Notes under the pieces: generated by a model
Database searches by the model: none
Told to the model about the DNA's origin: nothing
The model's input: only the letters and a program-made list of their open reading frames with translations
In this document: piece by piece, positions 27,406 to 37,577 of the stretch
Layout: the number at the start of each line of letters is the position of its first letter
How positions within the stretch are numbered: position 1 is the stretch's first letter
Program-made: the position numbers and the translations under genes
Assembly: GCF_025527015.1 (NCBI RefSeq)
Contig: NZ_JAODIM010000036.1
Coordinates: 62,001 to 126,000 of the forward strand
Length of the DNA stretch: 64,000 nucleotides
From: Winslowiella arboricola
GTDB taxonomy: Bacteria; Pseudomonadota; Gammaproteobacteria; Enterobacterales; Enterobacteriaceae
Direction: 5' to 3'

Positions 27406-28049
27406 AGCCGTTTCAGGTATTCCGTCACAGGGGTGGCGTTCCCGGTGCCCGCTCTGCTGATATCCGGCCACAACCCCATCGCCATATCGGCCATTGATAA
27501 CAGCGCCGTGGTGGTTGCGCCATCACGCGCCTGTAGCGACATGCCCTGCTGAATCGCGATATACAGCCGGGACAATGCGGCGGTATCGACACTCTGCGGC
27601 AGTTCACCAACCGCAACCGCCTGATCCAGCCGCGCTTGCAGCATACTGACGCCCTTCGCGCGCGCGCGCCTGACCAGCTCACCTAAACGCTCATAACCCT
27701 CGCTGGCCACCGTCGACAGAGTCACCATGCAGCCGGGCGGCAAGTCTGCGCTGGTCAGGGTCGTGGCCGAGCAGTTAAGCCACTGCTGTACTGCTTCACG
27801 CGCGTTGCTGGCGGTATCCAGCGGCGACCAGATCAACGGCGCTACGCTCTGCTGATAATACTCCAGCACTTCCTGATAAAGATCTTCTTTGCTGCCAAAG
27901 GCGGCATACAGACTGGGCGAGTTAATCCCCATCGCCTGATAGAGGTCGGCCATTGAAGTGGCGGTATAGCCTTTTAGCCAGAACAGTTTCATCGCTGCAA
28001 TAAGTGCTGCCTGACGGTCAAAACTTCTCGGGCGTCCACGTTGTGCCAT
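27402..28049 (-). CDS. TetR/AcrR family transcriptional regulator
   Basis: A 215-residue repressor with an N-terminal TetR helix-turn-helix (about 10-55, TSMADLYQAMGINSPSLYAAFGSKEDLY) and a helical ligand-binding domain with GCMV near residue 107. The DNA-binding helix matches the subgroup that includes BdcR and ComR. It is divergent from an SDR gene, and two inverted copies of a CGATCGA-centred sequence lie in the shared promoter region, so it probably represses both genes. The ligand is unknown. Confidence 0.88.
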   Translation of the reverse strand: MAQRGRPRSFDRQAALIAAMKLFWLKGYTATSMADLYQAMGINSPSLYAAFGSKEDLYQEVLEYYQQSVAPLIWSPLDTASNAREAVQQWLNCSATTLTSADLPPGCMVTLSTVASEGYERLGELVRRARAKGVSMLQARLDQAVAVGELPQSVDTAALSRLYIAIQQGMSLQARDGATTTALLSMADMAMGLWPDISRAGTGNATPVTEYLKRL

Positions 28050-28068
28050 CTGCCTTACCTTATCATTT

Positions 28069-28144
28069 TGTGCCGATCGATATAATAAACCGGTTGACGC
28101 CTGGCTTCAACTGCCCGTAGATTAATTACGTATCGATCGACACA
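28069..28144. promoter_or_regulatory. Inverted operator pair between TetR and SDR genes
   Basis: TGTGCCGATCGATA (28069-28082) and its near-perfect reverse complement TATCGATCGACACA (28131-28144) flank the divergent promoters. Each half also contains the self-palindrome CGATCG. A possible SDR promoter, TTGACG (28094-28099) with TAGATT 18 bases later, lies between them, so bound repressor would close the promoter. Confidence 0.7.
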
Positions 28145-28162
28145 TAAATCAGGAGAATAGTT

Positions 28163-28903
28163 ATGTCTGCACTCTCAGGTAAACGTGCGCTGGTGACCGG
28201 CGCCAGTCGTGGATTAGGTAAAGCAATGGCATTATCACTGGCGGAAGCCGGGGCTGATGTGGTGATTACCTACGAAAAATCAGCCGATAAAGCGGCAGAA
28301 GTGGTCGCCGCGATTGAAGCGCTGGGGCGTAAGGCATTCGCCATTCAGGCGGACAGCGCCTCACCGGCTGCGGCGCGCAGCGCAGTTGATCAGAGCGTGG
28401 CAACCCTTGGCGGTCTGGATATTCTGGTGAATAACGCCGGCGTTGCGCGCGGCGGTCCGCTGGAAGATTTGGCGCTGGAGGATATCGACGCGATGATTAA
28501 CGTAAATATTCGCGGCCTGATTCTCACCACCCAGGCAGCGCTGGCTCATCTGGGTGAAGGCGGACGGATTATTAATATCGGCAGCTGTCTCGCCGAGCGC
28601 GTGCCAATGAGCGGAATCACCATCTATTCGATGACAAAATCGGCGCTGCTGTCGCTGACTCGCGGTCTGGCGCGCGATCTTGGCCCACGCGGCATTACCG
28701 TCAATCTGGTCCATCCCGGCCCTACCGACAGCGATATGAACCCGGCTGATGGCGAAAATGCCGATACCCAGCGCGCATTCACCGCTCTCGGCCATTACGG
28801 TACCGCTGAAGATGTGGCCGCAGCGGTCACCTTCCTTGCCAGTCCGGCAGCAAAGCAGATTACCGGTACCGGTATTAATGTCGATGGTGGTATGAACGCC
28901 TGA
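28163..28903 (+). CDS. SDR family oxidoreductase (BdcA-like)
   Basis: A 246-residue classical short-chain dehydrogenase. It has the nucleotide loop TGASRGLG (residues 12-19), NNAG near 92, catalytic Ser in IGSCLAE and Tyr/Lys in YSMTKSA, and a C-terminal TGTGINVDGGMNA. The stretch ARDLGPRGITVNLVHPGPTD resembles E. coli BdcA, which is also paired with a TetR regulator (BdcR) near pyrB. The substrate is unknown, so I do not assign the name. A GGAG site precedes the ATG. A GC-rich hairpin follows at 28908-28942. Confidence 0.87.
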   Translation: MSALSGKRALVTGASRGLGKAMALSLAEAGADVVITYEKSADKAAEVVAAIEALGRKAFAIQADSASPAAARSAVDQSVATLGGLDILVNNAGVARGGPLEDLALEDIDAMINVNIRGLILTTQAALAHLGEGGRIINIGSCLAERVPMSGITIYSMTKSALLSLTRGLARDLGPRGITVNLVHPGPTDSDMNPADGENADTQRAFTALGHYGTAEDVAAAVTFLASPAAKQITGTGINVDGGMNA

Positions 28904-28944
28904 TCATACCGCCGCCGTCGCAACAGATGCGGCGGCGGCGGCGG

Positions 28945-29481
28945 TTAGCTCACCACCGGGATAAAGGAATCAATACGCTGCACCAGCTGCGTTACGCCAT
29001 CAGTAATCTGCTGCTCAGTAATATCATTGGCTCCCTGAATCAGCTGCGGCGGCTGCCAGATCATGCCGGTGCGATTAGCAGTGTTCTGCAACGGCAGCAG
29101 CAGCGCATCGATCGAATAGTTATTGTAACCCTCCGGCGTATACGCCTGCGCCGAGCCGCCAGTCGACGTAGCCACCAGCAATTTTTTGCCATGCAGCGCG
29201 GTGCCGCCGGCATAGGCGAAACCTGCGGTTAACACCACATCCAGCCACTCTTTCATAATTGCTGGCGTGCTGTACCAGTAAAACGGGAACAGCAGCACAA
29301 TAGTGTCATGGCTGTTCAGCAGCTGCTGTTCACGCGTCACATCGATATTAAAATCGGGATATTCACGGATAAGCTCATGAATAGTGACGCCTTCCTGCTG
29401 CGATAATGCGGCAAGTGCCGCGCGGTTAATGCGTGAGGCGTCGGGAGTACGGTGGGCGGCGACAATCAATACAGGGTTCAT
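28945..29481 (-). CDS. NAD(P)H-dependent oxidoreductase, flavodoxin-like fold (KefF/MdaB type)
   Basis: A 178-residue flavoprotein. The N-terminal AHRTPDASRINRA is the phosphate-binding loop. LFPFYWYSTPAIMKEWLDVVLTAGFAY is the family signature for quinone reductases such as KefF, MdaB and YwrO, and ATSTGGSAQAYTPEG follows. It probably reduces quinones or electrophiles. It is divergent from a LysR regulator that most likely controls it. I chose the ATG with GGAG upstream rather than one four codons earlier. Confidence 0.86.
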   Translation of the reverse strand: MNPVLIVAAHRTPDASRINRAALAALSQQEGVTIHELIREYPDFNIDVTREQQLLNSHDTIVLLFPFYWYSTPAIMKEWLDVVLTAGFAYAGGTALHGKKLLVATSTGGSAQAYTPEGYNNYSIDALLLPLQNTANRTGMIWQPPQLIQGANDITEQQITDGVTQLVQRIDSFIPVVS

Positions 29482-29581
29482 AGCTGGCTCCATAACGGGA
29501 ATATGGCGCTATGATTTCATTTGTTGCGGCGACGGTGTAGTCTCTGATTTAAGCTATCTGTTTCAACCAAAGGTTTAAAGC

Positions 29582-30463
29582 ATGTCGCTTCCCCCTGACG
29601 TTCATCGCCTGCTGCCCTGCTTTCTTGCCGCAGCCGACTGCCACAGTTTTTCCGCCGCGGCCCGCCAGCTGGGACTGACGCCAGCCGCGGTCAGTAAGAG
29701 CGTACGCACCCTCGAACAGCGGCTGGCGCTGACGCTGTTTCAGCGTAATACCCATTTTGTCACCCTGACCGAAGAGGGCGTCGCGCTGCGCCAGCGCATT
29801 GGCCCGTTATGGCAGGCGCTGAATCAGGCGCTGGAATCGCCCGATGCCACCCCGGCTGGCTGGGTCCGCACCAGCGTTATTCCCGGCTTTGGCCGCTACT
29901 CCCTGTTGCCGCTGCTGCCTGAGTTTCAGCGGCGCTATCCACAGGTGCGCATTGATTTGGCACTTGAGGCGCGCAAGGTGAACCTGATTGGTGAACGCTA
30001 CGATGTGGCGATTGGTCAGCGTACCGCTGAAGACACCCGGCTGGTGGCGCGCCCGTTGCGCCCGATACAGCATATGTTAGCCGCCTCGCCAGATTATCTG
30101 GCGCAATATGGCACGCCGCAACATCCGCAGGATCTGCTGCAACACCGTTGTCTGATGCACCGCAATCCGGGCGATGGCAAATTACTCGACTGGTTGCCTG
30201 GCCACCCGCCACTGAGTGAGCAGCAGGCGTATTTAATCACAACCCTGCCGGATGCGCTGGTTGATGCCGCGCTGTCCGATATGGGGGTTGTCTGTCTGTC
30301 GCACTGGTATCTGGAAACCCATATCGCTCGCGGCGATCTGGTGCCACTGCTCCAGCCCTGGTGGCCTGAACCGCAGCCGCTATGGCTGTGGTATCCCTCC
30401 GCCGATCTGCCGCCACGCGTGCGCGTCTGGGTCGAGTTTGTGCTGAGCAATTTTTCACCGTAA
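29582..30463 (+). CDS. LysR family transcriptional regulator
   Basis: A 293-residue LysR protein. The winged HTH spans about residues 8-65 (HSFSAAARQLGLTPAAVSKS) and the effector domain follows (VRTSVIPGFGRYSLLPLLPEF). It is divergent from the flavodoxin-fold oxidoreductase, with 100 bases shared between them, the usual regulator-target layout for quinone-responsive systems. The inducer is unknown. Confidence 0.88.
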   Translation: MSLPPDVHRLLPCFLAAADCHSFSAAARQLGLTPAAVSKSVRTLEQRLALTLFQRNTHFVTLTEEGVALRQRIGPLWQALNQALESPDATPAGWVRTSVIPGFGRYSLLPLLPEFQRRYPQVRIDLALEARKVNLIGERYDVAIGQRTAEDTRLVARPLRPIQHMLAASPDYLAQYGTPQHPQDLLQHRCLMHRNPGDGKLLDWLPGHPPLSEQQAYLITTLPDALVDAALSDMGVVCLSHWYLETHIARGDLVPLLQPWWPEPQPLWLWYPSADLPPRVRVWVEFVLSNFSP

Positions 30464-30527
30464 TTGACATCTGCCCAACATTCCCGCCTTAACCGGCAAT
30501 CTTTGCTTTGCATCAATAAAAGTGCAG

Positions 30528-30590
30528 TTAATTCCGATCAAAATACCATATATAGCGTTTACTATGCTTATCCTTATCTACATATAGATA
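30528..30590 (+). promoter_or_regulatory. nrdDG control region: FNR-like box and two NrdR boxes
   Basis: TTAAT-TCCG-ATCAA (30528-30541) matches the FNR consensus except for one base. An NrdR box, ATACCATATATAGCGT (30543-30558), agrees with the consensus at 13 of 16 positions. A weaker second box (30575-30590, core CTACATATAG) starts exactly 32 bases later, the usual three-turn spacing of NrdR box pairs. Anaerobic induction and repression by dATP-bound NrdR are expected. Confidence 0.75.
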
Positions 30591-30612
30591 TTCCACTAAA
30601 AGGAGAGCAGCG

Positions 30613-32754
30613 GTGGCAACAGTAGTAATCAAACGAGATGGCTGTCAGGTAACCTATGATGAGCAACGCATCTGTGCGGCGATCTGTGGTGCGGCGCAAG
30701 CCGCGCAGATTGCCGACGACGACTACTGTGCGACCGTCGCTCGCCAGATAAGCCTGCAGATGCAGGGCCGCAGCAGCGTCGATATTCACGAGATCCAGCA
30801 GGCGGTGGAAGATCTGCTGATGGCCGGTCGTTATCCGCAGCTGGCTCGCACTTATATCGAATATCGTCATGACCGGGATGTGGCGCGCGAACTGCGCGGC
30901 AAACTTAATCAGGCGATTCGCGGACTGGTTGAGCAGAGCAACCCGGCGCTGCTGAATGAAAATGCCAATAAAGACAGCAAAGTGATCCCTACCCAACGCG
31001 ATCTGCTGGCAGGGATAGTGGCGAAGCACTATGCGCAACAGCATATTTTGCCGCGCGATGTGGTCAGTGCCCATGAACGGGGTGAAATTCACTATCATGA
31101 CCTCGATTACTCGCCGTTTTTCCCGATGTTTAACTGCATGCTGATTGATTTAAACGGCATGCTTAACAAAGGCTTTAAGATGGGTAATGCGGAAATTGAG
31201 CCGCCCAAATCCATCTCTACCGCCACTGCTGTCACCGCACAGATTATCGCCCAGGTCGCCAGCCATATTTATGGCGGCACCACCATTAATCGCATCGATG
31301 AAGTGCTGGCGCCCTTTGTCGAAGCCAGTTTTGCCAAACATCAGGCGGTAGCCCGCGAGTGGCAAATCCCCGATGCTGAAACCTACGCCCACAGCCGCAC
31401 CGAAAAAGAGTGTTACGACGCCTTTCAGTCGCTGGAGTATGAAGTTAATACCCTGCATACCGCCAACGGCCAGACGCCGTTTGTCACCTTTGGTTTTGGT
31501 CTGGGCACCAGCTGGTCAGCACGCCTGATTCAGCAATCGATCCTGCGTAACCGTATTGCTGGCCTCGGCAAAAACCATAAAACCGCAGTGTTTCCAAAGC
31601 TGGTATTTGCCATCCGCGAAGGCGTTAACCGCCACGCCGGCGAGGTAAATTACGATATCAAGCAGCTGGCGCTGGAGTGCGCCAGCAAGCGCATGTATCC
31701 CGATATTCTTAATTACGATCAGGTGGTGAAAGTTACCGGCTCGTTTAAAACCCCGATGGGCTGCCGCAGCTTCCTTGGCGTCTGGGAAGAGAACGGTGAG
31801 CAGGTGCATGAGGGTCGCAATAATATCGGCGTGATCAGCCTGAATCTGCCGCGTATCGCGCTGGAAGCTCAGGGCGATGAAACGCGCTTCTGGACCCTGC
31901 TTGATGAACGTTTGCTGCTGGCGAAACGCGCGCTGATGACGCGAATCGCCCGGCTGGAAGGGGTAAAAGCGCGGGTGGCGCCGATTCTGTATATGGAGGG
32001 CGCTTGCGGCGTGCGGCTGAAAGCCGACGATAATGTTGCCGAAATCTTTAAATATGGTCGCGCCTCGATTTCACTGGGCTATATCGGCATTCATGAAACC
32101 ATTAACGCACTGAGCGGCGGTCAGCGCCATCTGTATGACGACGCAGTGCTGCGGCAGAAAGCCGTGGCGATTGTCAGCCGGATGCGCGAAGCCGTCGATC
32201 AATGGAAGGCCGAAACCGGCTATGGCTTTAGCCTCTACAGCACGCCAAGTGAAAATCTTTGTGATCGCTTCTGCCGCCTTGATGCCGCGCAGTTTGGCGT
32301 GGTGCCTGGCGTGACCGACAAAGGTTACTACACCAACAGTTTCCATCTCGATGTCGAGAAGAAGGTTAATCCTTACGACAAAATCGACTTTGAGGCCGCT
32401 TATCCACCGGTCGCCAACGGCGGTTTTATCTGTTACGGCGAATACCCGAATATTCAGCACAACCTGAAAGCGCTGGAGGATGTCTGGGATTACAGTTATC
32501 ACCGCGTGCCCTATTACGGCACCAATACGCCGATTGATGAGTGTTATGACTGCGGTTTTACCGGCGAATTTACCTGCACCAGCAAAGGTTTTACCTGTCC
32601 GAAATGCGGCAATCATGACGCCAGCCGGGTATCGGTAACGCGTCGCGTCTGTGGTTATCTTGGCAGCCCGGATGCACGGCCCTTTAATGCCGGTAAGCAG
32701 GAAGAGGTAAAACGCCGGGTAAAACATCTGGCGACCGGCATGCTGGATCAGTAG
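30613..32754 (+). CDS. nrdD: Anaerobic ribonucleoside-triphosphate reductase
   Basis: A 713-residue class III ribonucleotide reductase that makes deoxynucleotides from NTPs without oxygen, using a glycyl radical. An ATP-cone regulatory domain occupies about residues 1-95. The C-terminus has the zinc-binding CYDCG...CPKCG pairs and the glycyl-radical segment RRVCGYLGSPDARPFNAGKQ. Translation starts at GTG after AAGGAGAG; the homologue's start aligns there. nrdG follows after 14 bases. Confidence 0.97.
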   Translation: MATVVIKRDGCQVTYDEQRICAAICGAAQAAQIADDDYCATVARQISLQMQGRSSVDIHEIQQAVEDLLMAGRYPQLARTYIEYRHDRDVARELRGKLNQAIRGLVEQSNPALLNENANKDSKVIPTQRDLLAGIVAKHYAQQHILPRDVVSAHERGEIHYHDLDYSPFFPMFNCMLIDLNGMLNKGFKMGNAEIEPPKSISTATAVTAQIIAQVASHIYGGTTINRIDEVLAPFVEASFAKHQAVAREWQIPDAETYAHSRTEKECYDAFQSLEYEVNTLHTANGQTPFVTFGFGLGTSWSARLIQQSILRNRIAGLGKNHKTAVFPKLVFAIREGVNRHAGEVNYDIKQLALECASKRMYPDILNYDQVVKVTGSFKTPMGCRSFLGVWEENGEQVHEGRNNIGVISLNLPRIALEAQGDETRFWTLLDERLLLAKRALMTRIARLEGVKARVAPILYMEGACGVRLKADDNVAEIFKYGRASISLGYIGIHETINALSGGQRHLYDDAVLRQKAVAIVSRMREAVDQWKAETGYGFSLYSTPSENLCDRFCRLDAAQFGVVPGVTDKGYYTNSFHLDVEKKVNPYDKIDFEAAYPPVANGGFICYGEYPNIQHNLKALEDVWDYSYHRVPYYGTNTPIDECYDCGFTGEFTCTSKGFTCPKCGNHDASRVSVTRRVCGYLGSPDARPFNAGKQEEVKRRVKHLATGMLDQ

Positions 32755-32768
32755 CGCAGGCGAATAGC

Positions 32769-33233
32769 ATGAATATTCATCAGTACTATCCGGTTGATAT
32801 TGTGAATGGCCCCGGCACGCGCTGTACGCTGTTTGTTTCCGGCTGCGAACATCAGTGCCCGGGGTGTTATAACAAAAGCACCTGGCGGCTGAATTCCGGC
32901 GTGCCTTTTACCATTGAGATGGAAGAGACGCTGATCAACGATCTTAACGATCAGCGCATTCCGCGTCAGGGGCTGTCGCTGTCCGGCGGCGACCCGCTGC
33001 ATCCGGCCAATCTGCCGGATATTCTGCGGCTGTTAAAGCGAGTGCGTCGCCAGTGCCCCGGTAAGGATATCTGGCTATGGACCGGCTATACCCTCAATCA
33101 GCTGACTGACGCCCAGCAGCGGGTGATAGCGGAGATCAATGTACTGATCGACGGCAAGTTTGTGCAGGCGCTGTATGACCCGATGCTGCTGTGGCGCGGT
33201 AGCAGCAATCAGGTGATTCACACCCTGCGTTAA
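32769..33233 (+). CDS. nrdG: Anaerobic ribonucleoside-triphosphate reductase-activating protein
   Basis: A 154-residue radical-SAM activase that installs the glycyl radical on NrdD. The 4Fe-4S cysteines are Cys26, Cys30 and Cys33 (CEHQCPGC); [11 protein letters not shown] binds SAM. It sits directly downstream of nrdD in one operon. Its last four bases overlap the stop of the convergent yraR. Confidence 0.96.
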   Translation: MNIHQYYPVDIVNGPGTRCTLFVSGCEHQCPGCYNKSTWRLNSGVPFTIEMEETLINDLNDQRIPRQGLSLSGGDPLHPANLPDILRLLKRVRRQCPGKDIWLWTGYTLNQLTDAQQRVIAEINVLIDGKFVQALYDPMLLWRGSSNQVIHTLR

Positions 33234-33859
33234 GCCAGATGCAGATCGCGCGACTCAATAATGTTTACACTACTGCCGCCTTCAGTAAAGGCTTCGCGCA
33301 GCATCACCTGCGCCACATCGCGCGCCTCCACTGCCCGCAGGTTGCCGGGCAGGATTTTAAACAGCGGGGCAAACAGCGACTCACCACCACGCTTGTGTGG
33401 GCGATCGCCCAGCAGTAGTGAGGGTCTGAGCAGCGTCAGCCGCGGCCACGCCTGATGACGCAGCGCGTTTTCCATCTCCCCTTTTACCCGGTTATAGAAA
33501 AACGGCGAGCGGGCATTAGCGCCGTTAGCACTGACCACCAGCATATGCCTGGCTCCCAGCCGCTGGCCAGCCAGCGCGCTATCGACCACCAGCGTATAGT
33601 CGACGTGAATAAAAGCTTCTTTGCTGCCCGCCTGCTTGCGCGTGGTGCCAAGACAGCAAAAAACCACATCAAGCGCGCCTTCCAGCGGACGCAGCACATC
33701 GGTTAAATCCTCTTCCACCAGGTTAGTGACTTTGTCCATTGGCGGCAGCGCACGGCGCGTTGGCGCGATAATCTCACTGACACGTGGCTCGGCAATCAGC
33801 AAACGCAACAGATGACTTCCCACTAAACCGGTGGCGCCGGTCAAAAGAACTCTGCTCAT
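33230..33859 (-). CDS. yraR: NAD(P)H-binding protein YraR
   Basis: A 209-residue Rossmann-fold protein of the HTATIP2/TIP30-like, atypical SDR group. [14 protein letters not shown] is the dinucleotide loop; [23 protein letters not shown] holds the Tyr-x3-Lys-type pair, and [10 protein letters not shown] follows. No substrate is known. The length and sequence match E. coli YraR, which likewise stands next to yhbO. It overlaps nrdG tail to tail, marking the junction between blocks that lie far apart in E. coli. Confidence 0.9.
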   Translation of the reverse strand: MSRVLLTGATGLVGSHLLRLLIAEPRVSEIIAPTRRALPPMDKVTNLVEEDLTDVLRPLEGALDVVFCCLGTTRKQAGSKEAFIHVDYTLVVDSALAGQRLGARHMLVVSANGANARSPFFYNRVKGEMENALRHQAWPRLTLLRPSLLLGDRPHKRGGESLFAPLFKILPGNLRAVEARDVAQVMLREAFTEGGSSVNIIESRDLHLA

Positions 33860-33996
33860 GGGGCATTCCTTTTCGTAGAGTGGATATTAACCCGCTGAAA
33901 AAACGAATACTTACAGTCTATATCATTATTTATCATTGCGAATTCAGGATTCTCAACCAGACTTAATCATCGATTCAATATAAACCGGAGGAGAAG

Positions 33997-34515
33997 ATGA
34001 GCAAGAAAATTGCGGTGCTGATTACCGATGAATTTGAAGACTCGGAATTTACCTCTCCCGCAGAAGCTTATGCTAAAGCGGGTTATGAAGTGGTGACCAT
34101 TGAAAAAGAGGCGGGTAAAACCATCACCGGCAAACAGGGGAAGGCAACGGTAAAAATCGATAAGGATATTGATCATGTCGATGCCGCAGAGTTCGATGCG
34201 TTGCTGTTGCCTGGCGGCCATTCGCCCGACAGCCTGCGCGGTGACGACCGTTTTGTCGCCTTCACCAAAGCGTTTGTTGCCAGCGGAAAACCAATATTTG
34301 CTATCTGCCATGGCCCGCAGCTGTTAATCAGCGCCAGTGGCGTACGCGGCCGCAAGATGACCTCAGTAAAAGCGATTGCTGTCGATTTGAAAAATGCCGG
34401 GGCTGATTTTTATGATAAAGAGGTGGTGGTCGACAATGACAAACTGGTCACCAGCCGTACACCGGAAGACTTACCGGCGTTTAATCGGGAATCACTGCGT
34501 ATTTTAAGTCTGTAA
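33997..34515 (+). CDS. yhbO: Protein/nucleic acid deglycase YhbO (DJ-1/PfpI family)
   Basis: A 172-residue DJ-1/PfpI superfamily protein. The nucleophile elbow AICHGPQLL carries the catalytic cysteine near residue 104, with an upstream glutamate (DEFEDSE). E. coli YhbO is reported to be a deglycase acting on methylglyoxal and glyoxal adducts and protects against several stresses. A GGAGGAGA site precedes the ATG. Confidence 0.93.
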   Translation: MSKKIAVLITDEFEDSEFTSPAEAYAKAGYEVVTIEKEAGKTITGKQGKATVKIDKDIDHVDAAEFDALLLPGGHSPDSLRGDDRFVAFTKAFVASGKPIFAICHGPQLLISASGVRGRKMTSVKAIAVDLKNAGADFYDKEVVVDNDKLVTSRTPEDLPAFNRESLRILSL

Positions 34516-34522
34516 GCCAGCA

Positions 34523-34540
34523 GGCCGGGTGCGCCCGGCC
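34523..34540. terminator. Hairpin between convergent yhbO and yhbP
   Basis: GGCCGGGTGCGCCCGGCC, a GC-only stem with almost no loop and no T-run. It is a possible bidirectional transcript end. Confidence 0.5.
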
Positions 34541-34541
34541 G

Positions 34542-35342
<801 letters not shown>

Positions 35343-35359
<17 letters not shown>

Positions 35360-35849
35360 ACGGCGCCGAAAATTCGATCTGCCCTTCCACACCGACAAAC
35401 GCATCATCTGCCAGTTTATACACCTGAAATGCCGCCTCGGTGCCCAGCCATTTACAATGTAACTGATGGCGCGCCGCCGGTTCAAAACCAAAACGGCCAT
35501 AGAAATCGGGATCGCCGAGCACCACTACCGCGGCGTAGCCAAATTCATTTAAGGTATCCAGCCCTTCGTAAATCAGCTGCTTACCGATACCCTGCTGACG
35601 GACGCTTTCATCTACCGCCAGCGGCGCAAGGCCAACCCACTGTTTATCCTCGCCCTGCAGCTCTACCGGACTAAATGCGGCATAGCCCAGTACCTGTCCT
35701 TCATCATCGGTCGCCACCACACCGAGAGTCAGCAAGCCGTCTTCGCGTAGTTGCTGCACCAGCTCCGCTTCCGCCGCAGTGGCAAAGCAGCGGCGCAGCA
35801 GGCTGTCGATGCCCGCAGCATCAACGCCAATCTCTGTCCGAATTAACAT
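35343..35849 (-). CDS. yhbS: GNAT family N-acetyltransferase YhbS
   Basis: A 168-residue GNAT acetyltransferase. [20 protein letters not shown] is the acetyl-CoA loop (Q/R-x-x-G-x-G/A), and [19 protein letters not shown] is the conserved strand 5 region. The substrate is unknown; a role linked to metabolic or sRNA control has been suggested in E. coli. Its start overlaps the end of ubiT by seven bases, so the two are probably cotranscribed. Confidence 0.91.
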
Positions 35850-36367
35850 GATGCACCTGCGCGATTCGCCGTCGAATTCGCGTCCTTATTCATTCCAGTC
35901 TCAACAAATTGTGCCAGCTGTATCAGTCCGATACGCAGCGGCGTTGGCATCATTTCCAGTTCAATTGCATCCATTACGTTTTTTACCTCAAGCCCCAGTT
36001 CGGTATCACCTTCAATAACCAACCGACGCTGGAAAAATAGCGTATCCGGGTCACGCTTACGCGCTGCAATCAGCAGCAGATCGTTTGCGTCACCACGAAA
36101 CCAGACGTCTGGCTGCTGGCTGTCACTCACTACCAGCTGACCACCGACCACGCTGGCCGACCAGCGCAGGTCGAGATCGCGGATCTCCACCCCCAACCAG
36201 CGCCCTTCCAGAAAGTTTAACTCACCTTCGGCCAAAGCATGATGAAATTGCCAGTTCAGTAACTGCTGCAAAAGCCGTTTTTTGATCGCGAAAGGGGTGA
36301 GTTGTAGCGGAAAGCGCAGAAGCTGCGGGCCTTTTTGTACGCACTGCGCACGAAGCTGGTTCAACAC
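35843..36367 (-). CDS. ubiT: Ubiquinone anaerobic biosynthesis accessory factor UbiT
   Basis: A 174-residue SCP2-type lipid-binding protein (YhbT) required with UbiU and UbiV for oxygen-independent ubiquinone synthesis. RRLVIEGDTELGLEVKN is the SCP2 core. I selected the GTG three codons after the first possible start: it restores the E. coli length and N-terminus (MLNQLRAQ against MLDKLRSR) and gives AAGGAG the right spacing, whereas the first GTG overlaps the ribosome site. It is divergent from ubiUV. Confidence 0.92.
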   Translation of the reverse strand: MLNQLRAQCVQKGPQLLRFPLQLTPFAIKKRLLQQLLNWQFHHALAEGELNFLEGRWLGVEIRDLDLRWSASVVGGQLVVSDSQQPDVWFRGDANDLLLIAARKRDPDTLFFQRRLVIEGDTELGLEVKNVMDAIELEMMPTPLRIGLIQLAQFVETGMNKDANSTANRAGASC

Positions 36368-36573
36368 TATTAACACTCCTTACGAAAAAATTTCAGCTAT
36401 TTTGCCACATCTGTCCGTGACGTCCGGCAGCAGGATCAAGGAACAGTGCGAACTTTAAGCTTTTTAAACCGCCACTGCACAATCAATACGCCATTCGCTG
36501 CCTTAAATCAAAATTTGTCTTGCGCCACGCGTCTAAAATCATCCGCTGTTATTGCTTATTCCAGAGAGAAATC

Positions 36574-37569
36574 ATGGAACTTCTATGCCCGGCGGGTAAT
36601 CTTCCCGCGCTGAAAGCGGCCATCGAGAATGGTGCAGATGCAGTGTATATCGGCCTGAAAGACGATACTAACGCCCGTCATTTTGCCGGTCTTAACTTTA
36701 CCGGGAAGCGCTTACAGGAAGCCGCGCGCTTTGTGCATCAGCGTAAACGCAAGCTGCATGTGGCGATTAATACCTTCGCCCATCCCGACGCTTATCAGCG
36801 CTGGCAGCGTGCGGTCGATATGGCGGCCGATCTTGGCGCAGATGCGTTGATCCTTGCCGATCTGGCGATGCTGGAGTATGCCGCCGAACGCTATCCGCAG
36901 ATTGAGCGCCACGTCTCAGTGCAGGCGTCCGCCACCAATCTGGAGGCGATAAAGTTTTATCATCGCCACTTTGCCGTTTCGCGCGTGGTGTTACCGCGCG
37001 TGCTGTCGATGCATCAGGTGCGTCAGCTGGCGCGCGTCACGCCGGTGCCGCTGGAGGTGTTTGCCTTCGGCAGCCTGTGCATTATGGCGGAAGGCCGCTG
37101 TTATCTCTCTTCATGGCTGACCGGGGAATCACCTAATACCGTCGGCGCCTGCTCACCGGCGCGTTTTGTGCGCTGGCAGCAGACTGCCGCCGGACTGGAG
37201 TCGCGGCTTAACGAGGTGTTAATCGACCGCTACGCCGCCGATGAGAACGCAGGCTACCCGACGCTATGCAAAGGACGCTATCTCGTCGATGAGATGCGCT
37301 ATCACGCGCTGGAGGAGCCAACCAGCCTGAATACACTGGCGCTGCTGCCGGAGCTGCTGCGGGCCAATATCGCCTCGGTGAAGATTGAGGGACGTCAGCG
37401 CAGTCCGGCCTATGTGGCAGAAGTGACGCGCATCTGGCGTCAGGCGATCGATCGTTGCCTGGCGACACCGGATGACTTTCTGGTGGAACAGCAGTGGATG
37501 CAGGCGCTGGGTGCGCTGTCGGAAGGCACGCAAACCACGCTTGGCGCTTATCACCGTAAATGGCAGTAG
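36574..37569 (+). CDS. ubiU: Ubiquinone anaerobic biosynthesis protein UbiU (peptidase U32 family)
   Basis: A 331-residue U32-type protein (YhbU) that, with UbiV, performs O2-independent hydroxylation in ubiquinone synthesis and carries a 4Fe-4S cluster. Candidate ligands are the cysteines in GSLCIMAEGRCYLSS, VGACSPARF and YPTLCKGRYL. MELLCPAGNLPALKAAIENG is the family N-terminus. I chose the ATG that gives the E. coli length, 18 codons inside the open frame. ubiV follows after eight bases. Confidence 0.94.
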   Translation: MELLCPAGNLPALKAAIENGADAVYIGLKDDTNARHFAGLNFTGKRLQEAARFVHQRKRKLHVAINTFAHPDAYQRWQRAVDMAADLGADALILADLAMLEYAAERYPQIERHVSVQASATNLEAIKFYHRHFAVSRVVLPRVLSMHQVRQLARVTPVPLEVFAFGSLCIMAEGRCYLSSWLTGESPNTVGACSPARFVRWQQTAAGLESRLNEVLIDRYAADENAGYPTLCKGRYLVDEMRYHALEEPTSLNTLALLPELLRANIASVKIEGRQRSPAYVAEVTRIWRQAIDRCLATPDDFLVEQQWMQALGALSEGTQTTLGAYHRKWQ

Positions 37570-37577
37570 GAATCACC

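Noticed and set aside
36368-36573. FNR box for ubiT/ubiUV
   Set aside because: Only ATCAA half-sites (for example near 36436 and 36507) are present; no TTGAT partner at the right spacing.
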